DNA from: Acidilobaceae archaeon UBA158
Lineage (GTDB): Archaea; Thermoproteota; Thermoprotei_A; Sulfolobales; Acidilobaceae
NCBI GenBank assembly: GCA_002506595.1
Contig: DAXV01000059.1
Location: 1 to 14,702 of the forward strand
Length of the DNA: 14,702 nucleotides
Reading direction: 5' to 3'
Under the pieces are notes generated by a model that saw nothing but the letters and a program-made list of their open reading frames with translations, was not told the origin of the DNA and made no database searches. Below are positions 1 to 7,289 of this stretch, piece after piece (the first letter of the stretch is position 1; the number at the start of each line of letters is the position of its first letter). The translations under genes and the position numbers were made by a program.

Positions 1-73
1 TGTAAAAATTCTTAATAAAAAAGGATAAAATCCATTGCAAAATAATAAAAGCTTTGCATTTTTAGTTAAGACG

Positions 74-138
74 AAGGAAATTCCTTTTAAAAGAAATAAT
101 GTAATTTTAAAGGTATATGAAATAGACAATTTGTCTAT
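74..138. promoter_or_regulatory. Two dyads upstream of the agl3 operon
   Basis: A perfect 17-bp dyad occupies 122-138: ATAGACAA, one central T, then TTGTCTAT. A shorter 13-bp dyad, AAGGAA-A-TTCCTT, occupies 74-86, with its centre 50 bp upstream of the first. The larger dyad lies about 20-30 bp before the TATA-like block at 156-170 and about 60-80 bp before the operon's ATG. That is a usual place for an archaeal activator site or an upstream operator. The two dyads differ in sequence, so they would not be copies of one site. A regulatory role is inferred from symmetry and position only. One dyad of this size is expected by chance in an AT-rich window of this length. Confidence 0.35.
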
Positions 139-155
139 ACTCCCTGTACTGGTTA

Positions 156-170
156 GTATAAATTTTATAC
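156..170 (+). promoter_or_regulatory. TATA box of the agl3 operon
   Basis: The block GTATAAATTTTATAC contains two overlapping box A-like cores (TATAAAT and TTTATA), 30-44 bases before the ATG at 200. No good ribosome binding site precedes that ATG. The geometry therefore suggests a leaderless or very short-leader transcript, which is common for first genes in archaeal operons. Confidence 0.5.
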
Positions 171-199
171 ACTTCGTATTTATTTTTGGGCGTAATATA

Positions 200-1486
200 A
201 TGAAAGGGCCAATAATAATATTCGGTGCTGACGGATATATAGGATGGCCATTGGCATTACATTTGGGCGTAAAATATGATATACCAATAATATTAGCTGA
301 TAATTTTTCTACTAGAGCATTAGTAAAATCTGTTAAATCGGATTCATTAACGCCTATAAAATCTATGTCTGAAAGATTGCAAGCTTATAAGGAAATTTTT
401 GGTAAAGATAATTTAATTTTTGAGCCAGTAGATGCAAGAGACCCAGAACAAGTTGAGCAACTTATTTCAAAATATAAACCTGAGGCTGTTGTACATCTCG
501 CCCAGCAAAGAAGTGCACCATTTAGTATGATTGATCAAGAACATGTATTATATACTGAAGTTAATAACGTTGTTGCAAACATAAATATAATGTTTTCCAT
601 GATAAGACATTCTCCAGGGGCCCATTTACTTAAGATGGGTTCGATGGGAGAATATGGAACGCCTAATATTGAAATTACTGAAGGAGATATAGAAATAGAA
701 TATAAAAACAGAAAAACCAAAGTAATGTTTCCGAGAATGGGCCAAAGCTATTATCATTTAACAAAGATTTTCGATACGTATAACTTAATTTTAGCCAATA
801 AGTTACATGGTATTAGAGCAACTGATGTAATGCAGGGAGTAGTTTATGGAACGAAAACTGATGAAATAGTTGATGATGCATTAGAAACTAGGTTTGATTT
901 CGATTCGAATTGGGGAACGGTTATTAACAAATATGTAGTCCAAGCAGTTGTGTTAAACGAGTTGCTTATATATGGAAAAGGGAAGCAAACTAGAGGATTT
1001 CTATCATTATATGATAGCATTAATGCATTAACTTTGTTATTAGAAAACCCACCAAAAGAAAATGAATATAGAGTTGTCAATCAATTGGATGAAATATATA
1101 ATACAACAGAACTCGCAGAGAAAGTCATTGAAGTAGCTAATGAGTTTGGTATAAAACCAAAGATAAAATCAATAGAAAATCCAAGAGTTGAGGCTGAAGA
1201 TCATTTTTATGCTGTAGAACATAAAATACTTCCATCTTTAGGATTTTCTAGAAAGAAAGATATAAAGGATGTAATAAGAGAAATTTTTGAAACAGTAATA
1301 AAATATAAATATAGAGCGGATAAAGCAAAAGATTTGATTTATCCAACTGTAAAATGGAAAAACCTCAAAGATATGAGATCCTCAGCTTTCCCGATGCCAG
1401 AACAATATATGAGAATTTTAAGCAGGTCTGAAATTTTAAAATACTTCGCTCCTTCAATAGAAGTTTCATTAGGCGATGTTCAATGA
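200..1486 (+). CDS. agl3: UDP-sulfoquinovose synthase (Agl3/SQD1 family)
   Basis: Encodes 428 residues of an extended short-chain dehydrogenase. The family converts UDP-glucose plus sulfite, with bound NAD, to UDP-sulfoquinovose. In Sulfolobus, Agl3 supplies this sugar for the S-layer N-glycan. The NAD-binding loop GADGYIG is at residues 9-15, followed by family signatures AQQRSAPFSMID (101-112), MGSMGEYGTPN (146-156) and SYYHLTK (183-189, catalytic Tyr185 and Lys189 with the family His186). Further signatures are MQGVVYGTKT (211-220), RFDFDSNWG (231-239) and a C-terminal ENPRVEAEDH (326-335). The Ser at 148 stands where plant SQD1 and Agl3 have Thr. I chose ATG 200 because strand beta-1 of the Rossmann fold begins there and the TATA block sits just upstream; the frame stays open back to 35. 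The stop overlaps the next ATG (ATGA), indicating translational coupling. Family assignment is secure; the N-glycan role is inferred. Confidence 0.93.
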   Translation: MKGPIIIFGADGYIGWPLALHLGVKYDIPIILADNFSTRALVKSVKSDSLTPIKSMSERLQAYKEIFGKDNLIFEPVDARDPEQVEQLISKYKPEAVVHLAQQRSAPFSMIDQEHVLYTEVNNVVANINIMFSMIRHSPGAHLLKMGSMGEYGTPNIEITEGDIEIEYKNRKTKVMFPRMGQSYYHLTKIFDTYNLILANKLHGIRATDVMQGVVYGTKTDEIVDDALETRFDFDSNWGTVINKYVVQAVVLNELLIYGKGKQTRGFLSLYDSINALTLLLENPPKENEYRVVNQLDEIYNTTELAEKVIEVANEFGIKPKIKSIENPRVEAEDHFYAVEHKILPSLGFSRKKDIKDVIREIFETVIKYKYRADKAKDLIYPTVKWKNLKDMRSSAFPMPEQYMRILSRSEILKYFAPSIEVSLGDVQ

Positions 1487-2535
1487 AAGTAATGCTAGTA
1501 TCAGAAATAGATGGCAGAACAAAAAAATTAAGGAGAGGACCATATCTTAGATATAGGTTCCATCCAAATAACATAAAATATACCATATTTTACGATATTA
1601 TTCCACCATTTAAAAAAACATCACAATATGAATATAGTAAAGACACTATGATTGCTACTATATCACGACTTGTATTAAAAGGTATATCTCAACCTATGCC
1701 TAAAGATGAAAAAATAATTCATTCATTCTTTTGGAACTTTTATTTATACTCAAAACCATGGATTCATGAAAATGATGAGAGCCCTAGCCAATTTTTAGAT
1801 CAATATTATGGGGGTAAAGGATTTACGTATAATGTTGCCGTCGATTTTCTAACATATTATTTAAATTCATCACCTTGTAGAGCAATTATAACATGGTCTG
1901 AATGGGCCCGAAAAGGTTTTATTAAAGACGGTGTTGATTCTTCCAAAGTTGTTGTAATACCTCCTCCAATGCCAATAAATTCTGAAAAAAAGATAAATCA
2001 TAATGGTATAAACATATTGTTTATAGGAAGAGATTTCATTAGAAAGGGAGGAGATATAGTATTAAAAGTATTCTTAAAACTCACAAAGGACTTTAATAAT
2101 ATAAACCTATTTTATATAGGTCCTATGCCTAGTAATATAAAGAAAATTGTTAATAACCATAAAAATATATACCACTATGAAAAACTAAGCGATGATGAAC
2201 TTTATAATAAAATAATGCCATTATCAGATATTACATTCTTGCCTACTAGATATGATGCATATGCACTCACAATATTGGAATCTATGTCATATGGAATACC
2301 TGTTATATCATCCAATATAAATTCTATTAATGAGACAATTTCTCATGGAATAAATGGATTTGTTGGTAAATATGAGGAGGATTATGAAAGATATCTTTCC
2401 GTTTTAATTACAAGCGAAAATATTAGAAAATCTTTCTCAGAAAATAGTATACAAACTGTTAAAGAAAGACATGATCCCAAAATAATAGGGGATGAATTAA
2501 TTAAAGTTTATGAAAATGTTATATCAGGGTTTTAA
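1483..2535 (+). CDS. Glycosyltransferase, GT4-like (GT-B fold)
   Basis: Encodes 350 residues. The C-terminal half (about 175-345) is a group 1 glycosyltransferase domain. It has the nucleotide-phosphate loop IGRDFIRKGGD (181-191, Arg183 and Lys188) and the donor-binding stretch PTRYDAYALTILESMSYG (254-271), followed by PVISS. The usual E-x7-E pair appears as D-x7-E (Asp258, Glu266), a mild substitution. The N-terminal half is poorly conserved, as expected for the acceptor domain, and no signal peptide or membrane helix is visible, so the enzyme is cytosolic or peripheral. The start overlaps the agl3 stop by four bases, with AGGCGAT at 1471-1477 as a near-canonical ribosome binding site. Directly downstream of a UDP-sulfoquinovose synthase, it is a good candidate to transfer sulfoquinovose or another hexose to a lipid-linked glycan. 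Donor and acceptor cannot be read from the sequence. Confidence 0.85.
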   Translation: MKVMLVSEIDGRTKKLRRGPYLRYRFHPNNIKYTIFYDIIPPFKKTSQYEYSKDTMIATISRLVLKGISQPMPKDEKIIHSFFWNFYLYSKPWIHENDESPSQFLDQYYGGKGFTYNVAVDFLTYYLNSSPCRAIITWSEWARKGFIKDGVDSSKVVVIPPPMPINSEKKINHNGINILFIGRDFIRKGGDIVLKVFLKLTKDFNNINLFYIGPMPSNIKKIVNNHKNIYHYEKLSDDELYNKIMPLSDITFLPTRYDAYALTILESMSYGIPVISSNINSINETISHGINGFVGKYEEDYERYLSVLITSENIRKSFSENSIQTVKERHDPKIIGDELIKVYENVISGF

Positions 2536-2539
2536 GTTT

Positions 2540-3661
2540 ATGAAGGGAAATAACATAGGTTTTCTATTTTTATCAACATCAATTGTGAGATTTTCATCTA
2601 TAATAGCTCAATCTGTAATTCCTTTATACATCAGCTCATTCATCGCATCGCCAAAATTCATTTCTATAGCAATAGCATTATTATGGGTTTCTAATGGAAT
2701 AGGCTCCATATTAACAACATTTTTTAAAAAATTTCATAATTTTTTAATAATTAGTTTTTTGCTTGCATCTTTAGGATTCTTACTTTTAATTTTTAATCAT
2801 AATTATTCCCAAATATACACTTCAATAATATTAATAGGAATAGGACTAGGCTCCATTTCTATATTATTGGCCCCTTCAATGCATCAAGCAAGTAATAAAT
2901 TTGAAGGCATAGCCCTTTACTCATTTGCCTTATCATTGGGACTTATCATTGGGACTTTATTTTCTTCTATAATCCTAACATATTTATCGTTTAAATTCAT
3001 ATTTATTTCAGCAATTATATTATTAATAACTCCTTTAATTCTTGTTCCTAAACATAAATATAATCCTATAGATATAAGTATAAAATTAAAAATAGATAAT
3101 TTATTTCCAATACTCAAAAATAAAAAATTTATAAAATATTTTGTGTTAAATTTCATTTACTCTCTAATATTACCACTAATAATTTCATATTGGGGTATAT
3201 ATGAAACTAAATCGTTAGGTTTGAAGCCAAATTTAATAATGATCTCACTTTTTTCATTATTTGTTTTATCATCATTAATAAGATTCATATTAATAAAAAC
3301 TGATGAAAAAGATTTAGTTAAGATGGAAATATTATCAATTACAATACTTCCATTAATATTTGTTTTCTTAAATACAAGAAATCTAATCTTAAATATTATA
3401 GGACTTTTACTATTTTCCATACCTCATTCAATTCTATATCCATCTTTCTTATATAAAACATTTAAATCTTTAGAAAAAAATGATGTAGTTTTCGGAAATA
3501 TGATCTTTTCAGCCTCTTCTGGAGCTGCAGAATTCATATCTCCACTAATTGCTTTAACAATTATTAGTTACTTTACAATAAGCAAATTATTTTTGTTCAC
3601 TTTGCCTATTCCGATTTTACTTTTAATTTTTTATTTGCTTGAATATAGTTGGGAGGAATAG
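2540..3661 (+). CDS. Major facilitator superfamily transporter (unknown substrate)
   Basis: Encodes 373 residues, almost wholly hydrophobic, with about 10-12 predicted membrane helices. They lie in two halves separated by a charged stretch near residues 170-200 (rich in Lys, with IDISIKLKIDN). This layout fits the MFS fold. The canonical motif A (GxxxDxxGxR/K) between helices 2 and 3 is degenerate here (TTFFKKFHN), so the assignment rests on overall hydropathy and lacks a diagnostic signature. I prefer ATG 2540, four bases after the glycosyltransferase stop; in-frame starts at 2510 and 2516 would overlap that gene. The coding sequence contains an exact 13-bp tandem duplication at 2929-2954, read in two frames. 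Substrate is unknown. Position in the agl3 operon suggests export or import linked to sulfosugar metabolism, but that is speculative. Confidence 0.72.
   Translation: MKGNNIGFLFLSTSIVRFSSIIAQSVIPLYISSFIASPKFISIAIALLWVSNGIGSILTTFFKKFHNFLIISFLLASLGFLLLIFNHNYSQIYTSIILIGIGLGSISILLAPSMHQASNKFEGIALYSFALSLGLIIGTLFSSIILTYLSFKFIFISAIILLITPLILVPKHKYNPIDISIKLKIDNLFPILKNKKFIKYFVLNFIYSLILPLIISYWGIYETKSLGLKPNLIMISLFSLFVLSSLIRFILIKTDEKDLVKMEILSITILPLIFVFLNTRNLILNIIGLLLFSIPHSILYPSFLYKTFKSLEKNDVVFGNMIFSASSGAAEFISPLIALTIISYFTISKLFLFTLPIPILLLIFYLLEYSWEE
2929..2957 (+). repeat. 13-bp tandem duplication inside the MFS gene
   Basis: CTTATCATTGGGA occurs twice head to tail (2929-2941 and 2942-2954), with three bases of a third copy (CTT). 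Because 13 is not a multiple of three, the two copies are read in different frames. The first contributes to the residues LSLG, the second to LIIGT. The reading frame stays open and hydrophobic on both sides. Gain or loss of one unit would shift the frame and truncate the transporter. Confidence 0.9.
3652..3656 (+). promoter_or_regulatory. Ribosome binding site fixing a TTG start at 3664
   Basis: GGAGG, a strong match to the archaeal anti-Shine-Dalgarno sequence, lies inside the last codons of the upstream transporter gene and seven bases before TTG 3664. An in-frame TTG at 3649 precedes this site and so cannot use it. Confidence 0.75.
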
Positions 3662-3663
3662 AT

Positions 3664-4782
3664 TTGAAAAAGAATCTACTATTAGCAATAGGAATAATTG
3701 TAATGTCTTTTAATTCATTATATCAATATTCATGGAATGCCTTATCTCCCTTATTGATAAAAGGGTTTAATGCTAGCATAGCTCAAATTTCATTTGCATT
3801 TACATTATTTACAATATTTTCAACTATTTCTCAAGTAATAGGCGGATACATAGCTGATATAAAAGGTCCAAAGCTTATAGGTATATTTTCATCTATATTA
3901 TCATCATTAGGTTTTTTAGGTACATATATAAGTAAAAGTTTGATTTCGTTTTATTTATTTTGGTCTTTAGGAAGTGCTGGTGAAGGTATATTATATATGA
4001 TAGCATCGAATTTAGCAGTTAAATGGTTTCAAGAAAAGAGAGGATTTGCTACAGGATTAGTTTCTTTTGGATTTGGTTTTGGTGCCACAATCGCTAATCC
4101 TTTCATAATATCATTCAAATCCTTTAGGGAACCTTCATTAATAATAGGCTTAACTGAACTAATTATTTTGCCAATACTTCTTTATTTTTCTGAATATCCA
4201 ACAAAAGGTATTTCAGGATTAAAACCAAGTAAAGTAATTATTACAAGTAAATGGTGGTTAATTTATTTCTCATATATTTTTTCTGTAGTGCCATTATTAT
4301 CTATGTCAAGCGCATTATCATTTATTTCTAAAGAAGAAAACATCAGATTATTAGCAGTACTTATAAGTACTTTTGCATTTATGAGTGGAATAGGTAGACC
4401 TATAATAGGATTGATATCAGATAAATTAGGAAGGTATAGAACTTTAATTATATCAATAATTTTAGTCATCATTGGCAGCACTTTACTATCAATAAATCAA
4501 ATATTTATTTCAGCTATAATAATTGGATTATTTGATGGAGCTTTAATTCCGCTTTATTTTTCATTGATTGGGGATATTTTCGGAGCCAAATACTCAACTT
4601 CGAACAATGGCATATTATATACAGGCAAGGCTATTGCTGGCTTTTTAGGTGGTGTTATATTTTCCTTTATATTATTAAAAGGTATTTTTGTTAGTGGAAT
4701 TTATTTATTTTCTTCTGCCTTATTTGGATTAATCTTACTTTTGTTAATAAAAATCGATGGCTATTCTTCTATTAATTTATAG
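3664..4782 (+). CDS. MFS transporter, oxalate/formate antiporter (OFA)-like
   Basis: Encodes 372 residues with about 12 membrane helices. Motif A is clear in both halves: GGYIADIKGPK (60-70) after helix 2, and GLISDKLGRYR in the second half. The segment KWFQEKRGFATGL (about 120-132), followed by a glycine-rich helix, is typical of the OFA group, which includes oxalate/formate antiporters and other monocarboxylate carriers. The substrate is probably a small organic anion, but OFA members vary widely. The TTG start is set by GGAGG at 3652-3656, and the gene lies two bases after the previous stop, so it is the last cistron of the agl3 operon. Its 3' end overlaps the convergent lysS by 22 bases, leaving no intergenic terminator. 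It is not closely similar to the preceding MFS protein, so this is not a simple tandem duplication. Confidence 0.83.
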   Translation: MKKNLLLAIGIIVMSFNSLYQYSWNALSPLLIKGFNASIAQISFAFTLFTIFSTISQVIGGYIADIKGPKLIGIFSSILSSLGFLGTYISKSLISFYLFWSLGSAGEGILYMIASNLAVKWFQEKRGFATGLVSFGFGFGATIANPFIISFKSFREPSLIIGLTELIILPILLYFSEYPTKGISGLKPSKVIITSKWWLIYFSYIFSVVPLLSMSSALSFISKEENIRLLAVLISTFAFMSGIGRPIIGLISDKLGRYRTLIISIILVIIGSTLLSINQIFISAIIIGLFDGALIPLYFSLIGDIFGAKYSTSNNGILYTGKAIAGFLGGVIFSFILLKGIFVSGIYLFSSALFGLILLLLIKIDGYSSINL

Positions 4783-6248
4783 CTTATCATTGGATATGGT
4801 ATTATCTCTTTGATGCTGTAAACTCCAGTTAATAGCATAACAAGCCTATCTATTCCGATTCCAACTCCACCTGTCGGAGGCATGCCATAACTTAAGGCTC
4901 TTACAAAGTCAGTATCATATGGGTGAGCTTCTTCATCTCCTCTCTTCATCATTTCCATTTCTTTTTTAAATAATTCATCTTGAAGTACAGGATCGTTAAG
5001 TTCTGTATATGCATTAGCTAGTTCCATTCCAACTGCATATAATTCGAATCTTTCTACTAAACCAGGCTTACTTCTATGAGGTTTACATAATGGGGTTGTT
5101 TCAATTGGATAATCTAATATAAATGTTGGTTCTATAATGTTATCTGCAACCAATTTATCAAACAATTTTTCTATCATAAAACCTCTTATGTATAAATTCC
5201 CTCTCGGCTTTTGCCCTATTTCATCTAACATTTTTTTAAGTTCATCATCACTTACATTTTCTATATTTTTACCTATAGCATTAGATAGAGCATCATACAT
5301 AGCGATTTTGTTAAACGGCTTATCTAAGTTAATTTCATATTCTTTTCCATTTATTACTTTTTTAATTTTCGGTTCTTTCAAAACATTTCTTGCTACTTCT
5401 CTAATGAGATTTTCTGTTAAATTCATTATATCTTTATAGTCTGCATAAGCCCAATAAAGTTCCATTAACGTATATTCTGGATTATGTGTAACATCTATAT
5501 CCTCATTCCTAAATACTTTGCCTATTTCAAATACTTTATTAAATCCTCCAACTATGTACCTTTTCAAATAAAGTTCTAATGATATTCTTAAATACCAATC
5601 CTCATTTAAAGCATTTACGTGAGATTTAAAAGGTTTTGCTAAAGCTCCTCCGTAAACAGGTTGCAAAACAGGGGTTTCTACTTCAATAAATCCTTGTTTA
5701 TACAAATAAGTCCTTATTTGTTGAATAATGCTAAATCTTTTCAGCATTAATTCTCTTGAATTACTATTATATAAGAAATCAACATATCTATGTGCATACC
5801 TAAACTCTGGAGTTAATTTTGACCAATCTGGAGGTTCAATTAACGCTTTTGATAATAAGGTATATTCTTTTACTCTTAATGTTAGTTCACCTTTCATCGT
5901 ATAAAATAAATCCCCCTTAACTCCAATTATATCTCCTCTACCAATAATATGAAGGAATTCATTATATTTTTCTTCTCCTAGTTCATTAATCCTTGCATAT
6001 AATTGCAATTTTTCTCCTTCATCAAAGATATCTATAAAAGAGGCTTTACCATGTCTTCTAACATTACCTATCCTTCCAACTGTAGAAATATTAAATAAGA
6101 AAGGTTCATGCGTTTTTTTATTTATTTTATTGGCTTCTTCTATGATTTGAGCTATAGTATGAGAAAATTCAAATTTTTGAGGATATGGATTTATTCCTTT
6201 TGCTCTCAATTCATTTAAAATCTTCAGTCTTTCTTCATCCCATTCCAC
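4761..6248 (-). CDS. lysS: Lysyl-tRNA synthetase, class II
   Basis: Encodes 495 residues that charge tRNA-Lys with lysine in the cytosol. The N-terminal OB-fold anticodon-binding domain covers about 55-135 (VGRIGNVRRHGKASFIDI). The class II catalytic core has motif 1 around 177-196 (ending EVETPVLQP), motif 2 with FEIGKVFRNEDIDVTHNPEY (240-259), and motif 3 with GGVGIGIDRLVMLL (460-473). Lysine-pocket residues lie within ELANAYTELNDP (409-420). Length is normal for bacterial-type LysS. Many archaea have a class I LysRS instead, whereas Sulfolobus-type organisms have class II, which fits the inferred origin. The start is GTG at 6246-6248, seven bases after AGGTGA. The gene has its own promoter in the divergent region facing the phosphoesterase gene and ends inside the convergent transporter gene. 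Confidence 0.97.
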   Translation of the reverse strand: MEWDEERLKILNELRAKGINPYPQKFEFSHTIAQIIEEANKINKKTHEPFLFNISTVGRIGNVRRHGKASFIDIFDEGEKLQLYARINELGEEKYNEFLHIIGRGDIIGVKGDLFYTMKGELTLRVKEYTLLSKALIEPPDWSKLTPEFRYAHRYVDFLYNSNSRELMLKRFSIIQQIRTYLYKQGFIEVETPVLQPVYGGALAKPFKSHVNALNEDWYLRISLELYLKRYIVGGFNKVFEIGKVFRNEDIDVTHNPEYTLMELYWAYADYKDIMNLTENLIREVARNVLKEPKIKKVINGKEYEINLDKPFNKIAMYDALSNAIGKNIENVSDDELKKMLDEIGQKPRGNLYIRGFMIEKLFDKLVADNIIEPTFILDYPIETTPLCKPHRSKPGLVERFELYAVGMELANAYTELNDPVLQDELFKKEMEMMKRGDEEAHPYDTDFVRALSYGMPPTGGVGIGIDRLVMLLTGVYSIKEIIPYPMISYKLIEE

Positions 6249-6255
6249 TTAATTT

Positions 6256-6261
6256 TCACCT
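6256..6261 (-). promoter_or_regulatory. Ribosome binding site of lysS
   Basis: On the minus strand this reads AGGTGA, a perfect match to the archaeal anti-Shine-Dalgarno sequence, seven bases before the GTG start at 6248. It fixes that start in the absence of a nearby ATG. Confidence 0.75.
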
Positions 6262-6280
6262 ATTCAAATAAATCTTTTTA

Positions 6281-6290
6281 ATATTATAAG
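6281..6290 (-). promoter_or_regulatory. Probable TATA box of lysS
   Basis: The minus strand reads CTTATAATAT here, about 33-42 bases before the GTG start. Transcription would begin near 6260, giving a very short leader carrying the AGGTGA site. The surrounding AT richness limits certainty. Confidence 0.4.
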
Positions 6291-6477
6291 CTTTAATTTT
6301 ATGCAAATAAATAGATATTTTAATAATTATAAAAATTGTGGATAGATGAGAATTTTCATGATAAAATTTTTTCTTAAATATTAGAAATGACTAAATTCAT
6401 AAAAACAATTATAAATTTTTTAAAATATGTGTGAATTCTTTTAAATGAAAATCAAAATTAATAATTAAGGGATATAA

Positions 6478-7248
6478 ATGAAAATATTATTAATAAGTGA
6501 TATACATGGAAACATAGAGTCATTTAATGAAATAATTAAAAATGAAAATTTTGATGAAGTATTATTTTTAGGTGATACAGTTGATTATGGGCCAAATCCT
6601 GCAGAAGTTATTGATAAACTAAAAGAAGTAGGAGTTAAATCAGTTTTAGGAAATCATGATAATGCATTAATTTATAATGTAGATTGTATGTGCGGTGAAG
6701 ATACTCATTGGATTAGTGTTTATTTTAGGGAAAATTATACGAAAAAACTAGTAAAAAAATCTCACATAGATTATCTTAAAAATTTTAAAACTAATCTAGA
6801 TATAAATATAGAGGGATTTGGAAACGCTTTATTAACTCACGGATCTCCATCAAATCCTTTATATGGATATCTTTATCCTTGGCTCAGTGATGATAATATG
6901 ATTAAAATGTTACATAGAGAATTAAGGCTAAAAAGTAGTGAAAATAAAGTTCAAAAATTAGCCTATGATATGTATATTATAGGCCATACTCATTATCAAT
7001 TTATGAAAAAAATTAATAATAGCATTATAATAAATCCTGGCAGCGCTGGAGAACCAAGAGATAACGATTATAGAGCTGCATATGCTATTATTGATACTGA
7101 AACGAAAAACATAATCTTAAAAAGAATAAAATATAATGTAAATAAAGTGATAAAAAATTTAGAAGATTTAAAGATACCTGAACCATATCTATCCCATCTA
7201 AAATACATGTTCATTAATGGATCAGTATTAAAAAAGGAAAAAAGTTAA
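6478..7248 (+). CDS. Calcineurin-like metallophosphoesterase (YfcE/MJ0936-like)
   Basis: Encodes 256 residues with the full set of dinuclear-metal motifs of this family. These are DIH (Asp8, His10), GDTVDYG (32-38, Asp33), GNHD (58-61), the histidine in LTHGSP (His121), and GHTH (169-172). The small size and motif order match archaeal and bacterial YfcE/MJ0936-type phosphodiesterases, which are soluble and broad in substrate. The cysteine-containing insertion VDCMCGEDTHW (68-78) after the GNHD motif is not something I recognise as standard. The ATG follows AAGGGAT, a weak ribosome binding site. A possible TATA element, CTTTTAAATG, is at 6438-6447. The gene opens the plus-strand pair with the downstream dehydrogenase, 41 bases apart. 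The physiological substrate is unknown. Confidence 0.9.
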   Translation: MKILLISDIHGNIESFNEIIKNENFDEVLFLGDTVDYGPNPAEVIDKLKEVGVKSVLGNHDNALIYNVDCMCGEDTHWISVYFRENYTKKLVKKSHIDYLKNFKTNLDINIEGFGNALLTHGSPSNPLYGYLYPWLSDDNMIKMLHRELRLKSSENKVQKLAYDMYIIGHTHYQFMKKINNSIIINPGSAGEPRDNDYRAAYAIIDTETKNIILKRIKYNVNKVIKNLEDLKIPEPYLSHLKYMFINGSVLKKEKS

Positions 7249-7279
7249 GAGTTTTAACCACTTAATAGTGTATAAAATA

Positions 7280-7283
7280 GGAG
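7280..7283 (+). promoter_or_regulatory. Ribosome binding site fixing the ATG at 7290
   Basis: GGAG ends six bases before ATG 7290. The in-frame TTG at 7284 directly abuts this site and is therefore too close to be used. Confidence 0.65.
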
Positions 7284-7289
7284 TTGAAA

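Noticed and set aside
35..199. In-frame N-terminal extension of agl3 from TTG 35, including a hydrophobic stretch that could pass as a membrane helix
   Set aside because: The first Rossmann strand and GADGYIG loop begin right after ATG 200, as in characterised Agl3/SQD1. The TATA block and dyads occupy the extension, and the hydrophobic residues come from AT-rich codons.
4356..4371. Perfect 16-bp palindrome AGTACTTATAAGTACT
   Set aside because: It lies within the OFA-like transporter coding sequence, far from any start. About one dyad of this size is expected by chance in the window.
6301..6384. Two tiny open frames (ATG 6301, 14 codons; ATG 6346, 12 codons) and a near-palindrome ATGAGAATTTTCAT in the lysS-phosphoesterase gap
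   Set aside because: They have no ribosome binding site, no recognisable peptide and pure A/T-type composition. The near-palindrome contains a mismatch, and no C/D-box pair is present to suggest a small RNA.
7259..7279. TATAAAA block and small CACT-TAAT-AGTG hairpin just before the dehydrogenase gene
   Set aside because: The TATA-like block is only about 11-20 bases from the ATG, too close for a promoter. The four-base-pair stem is too weak to propose a terminator or operator.
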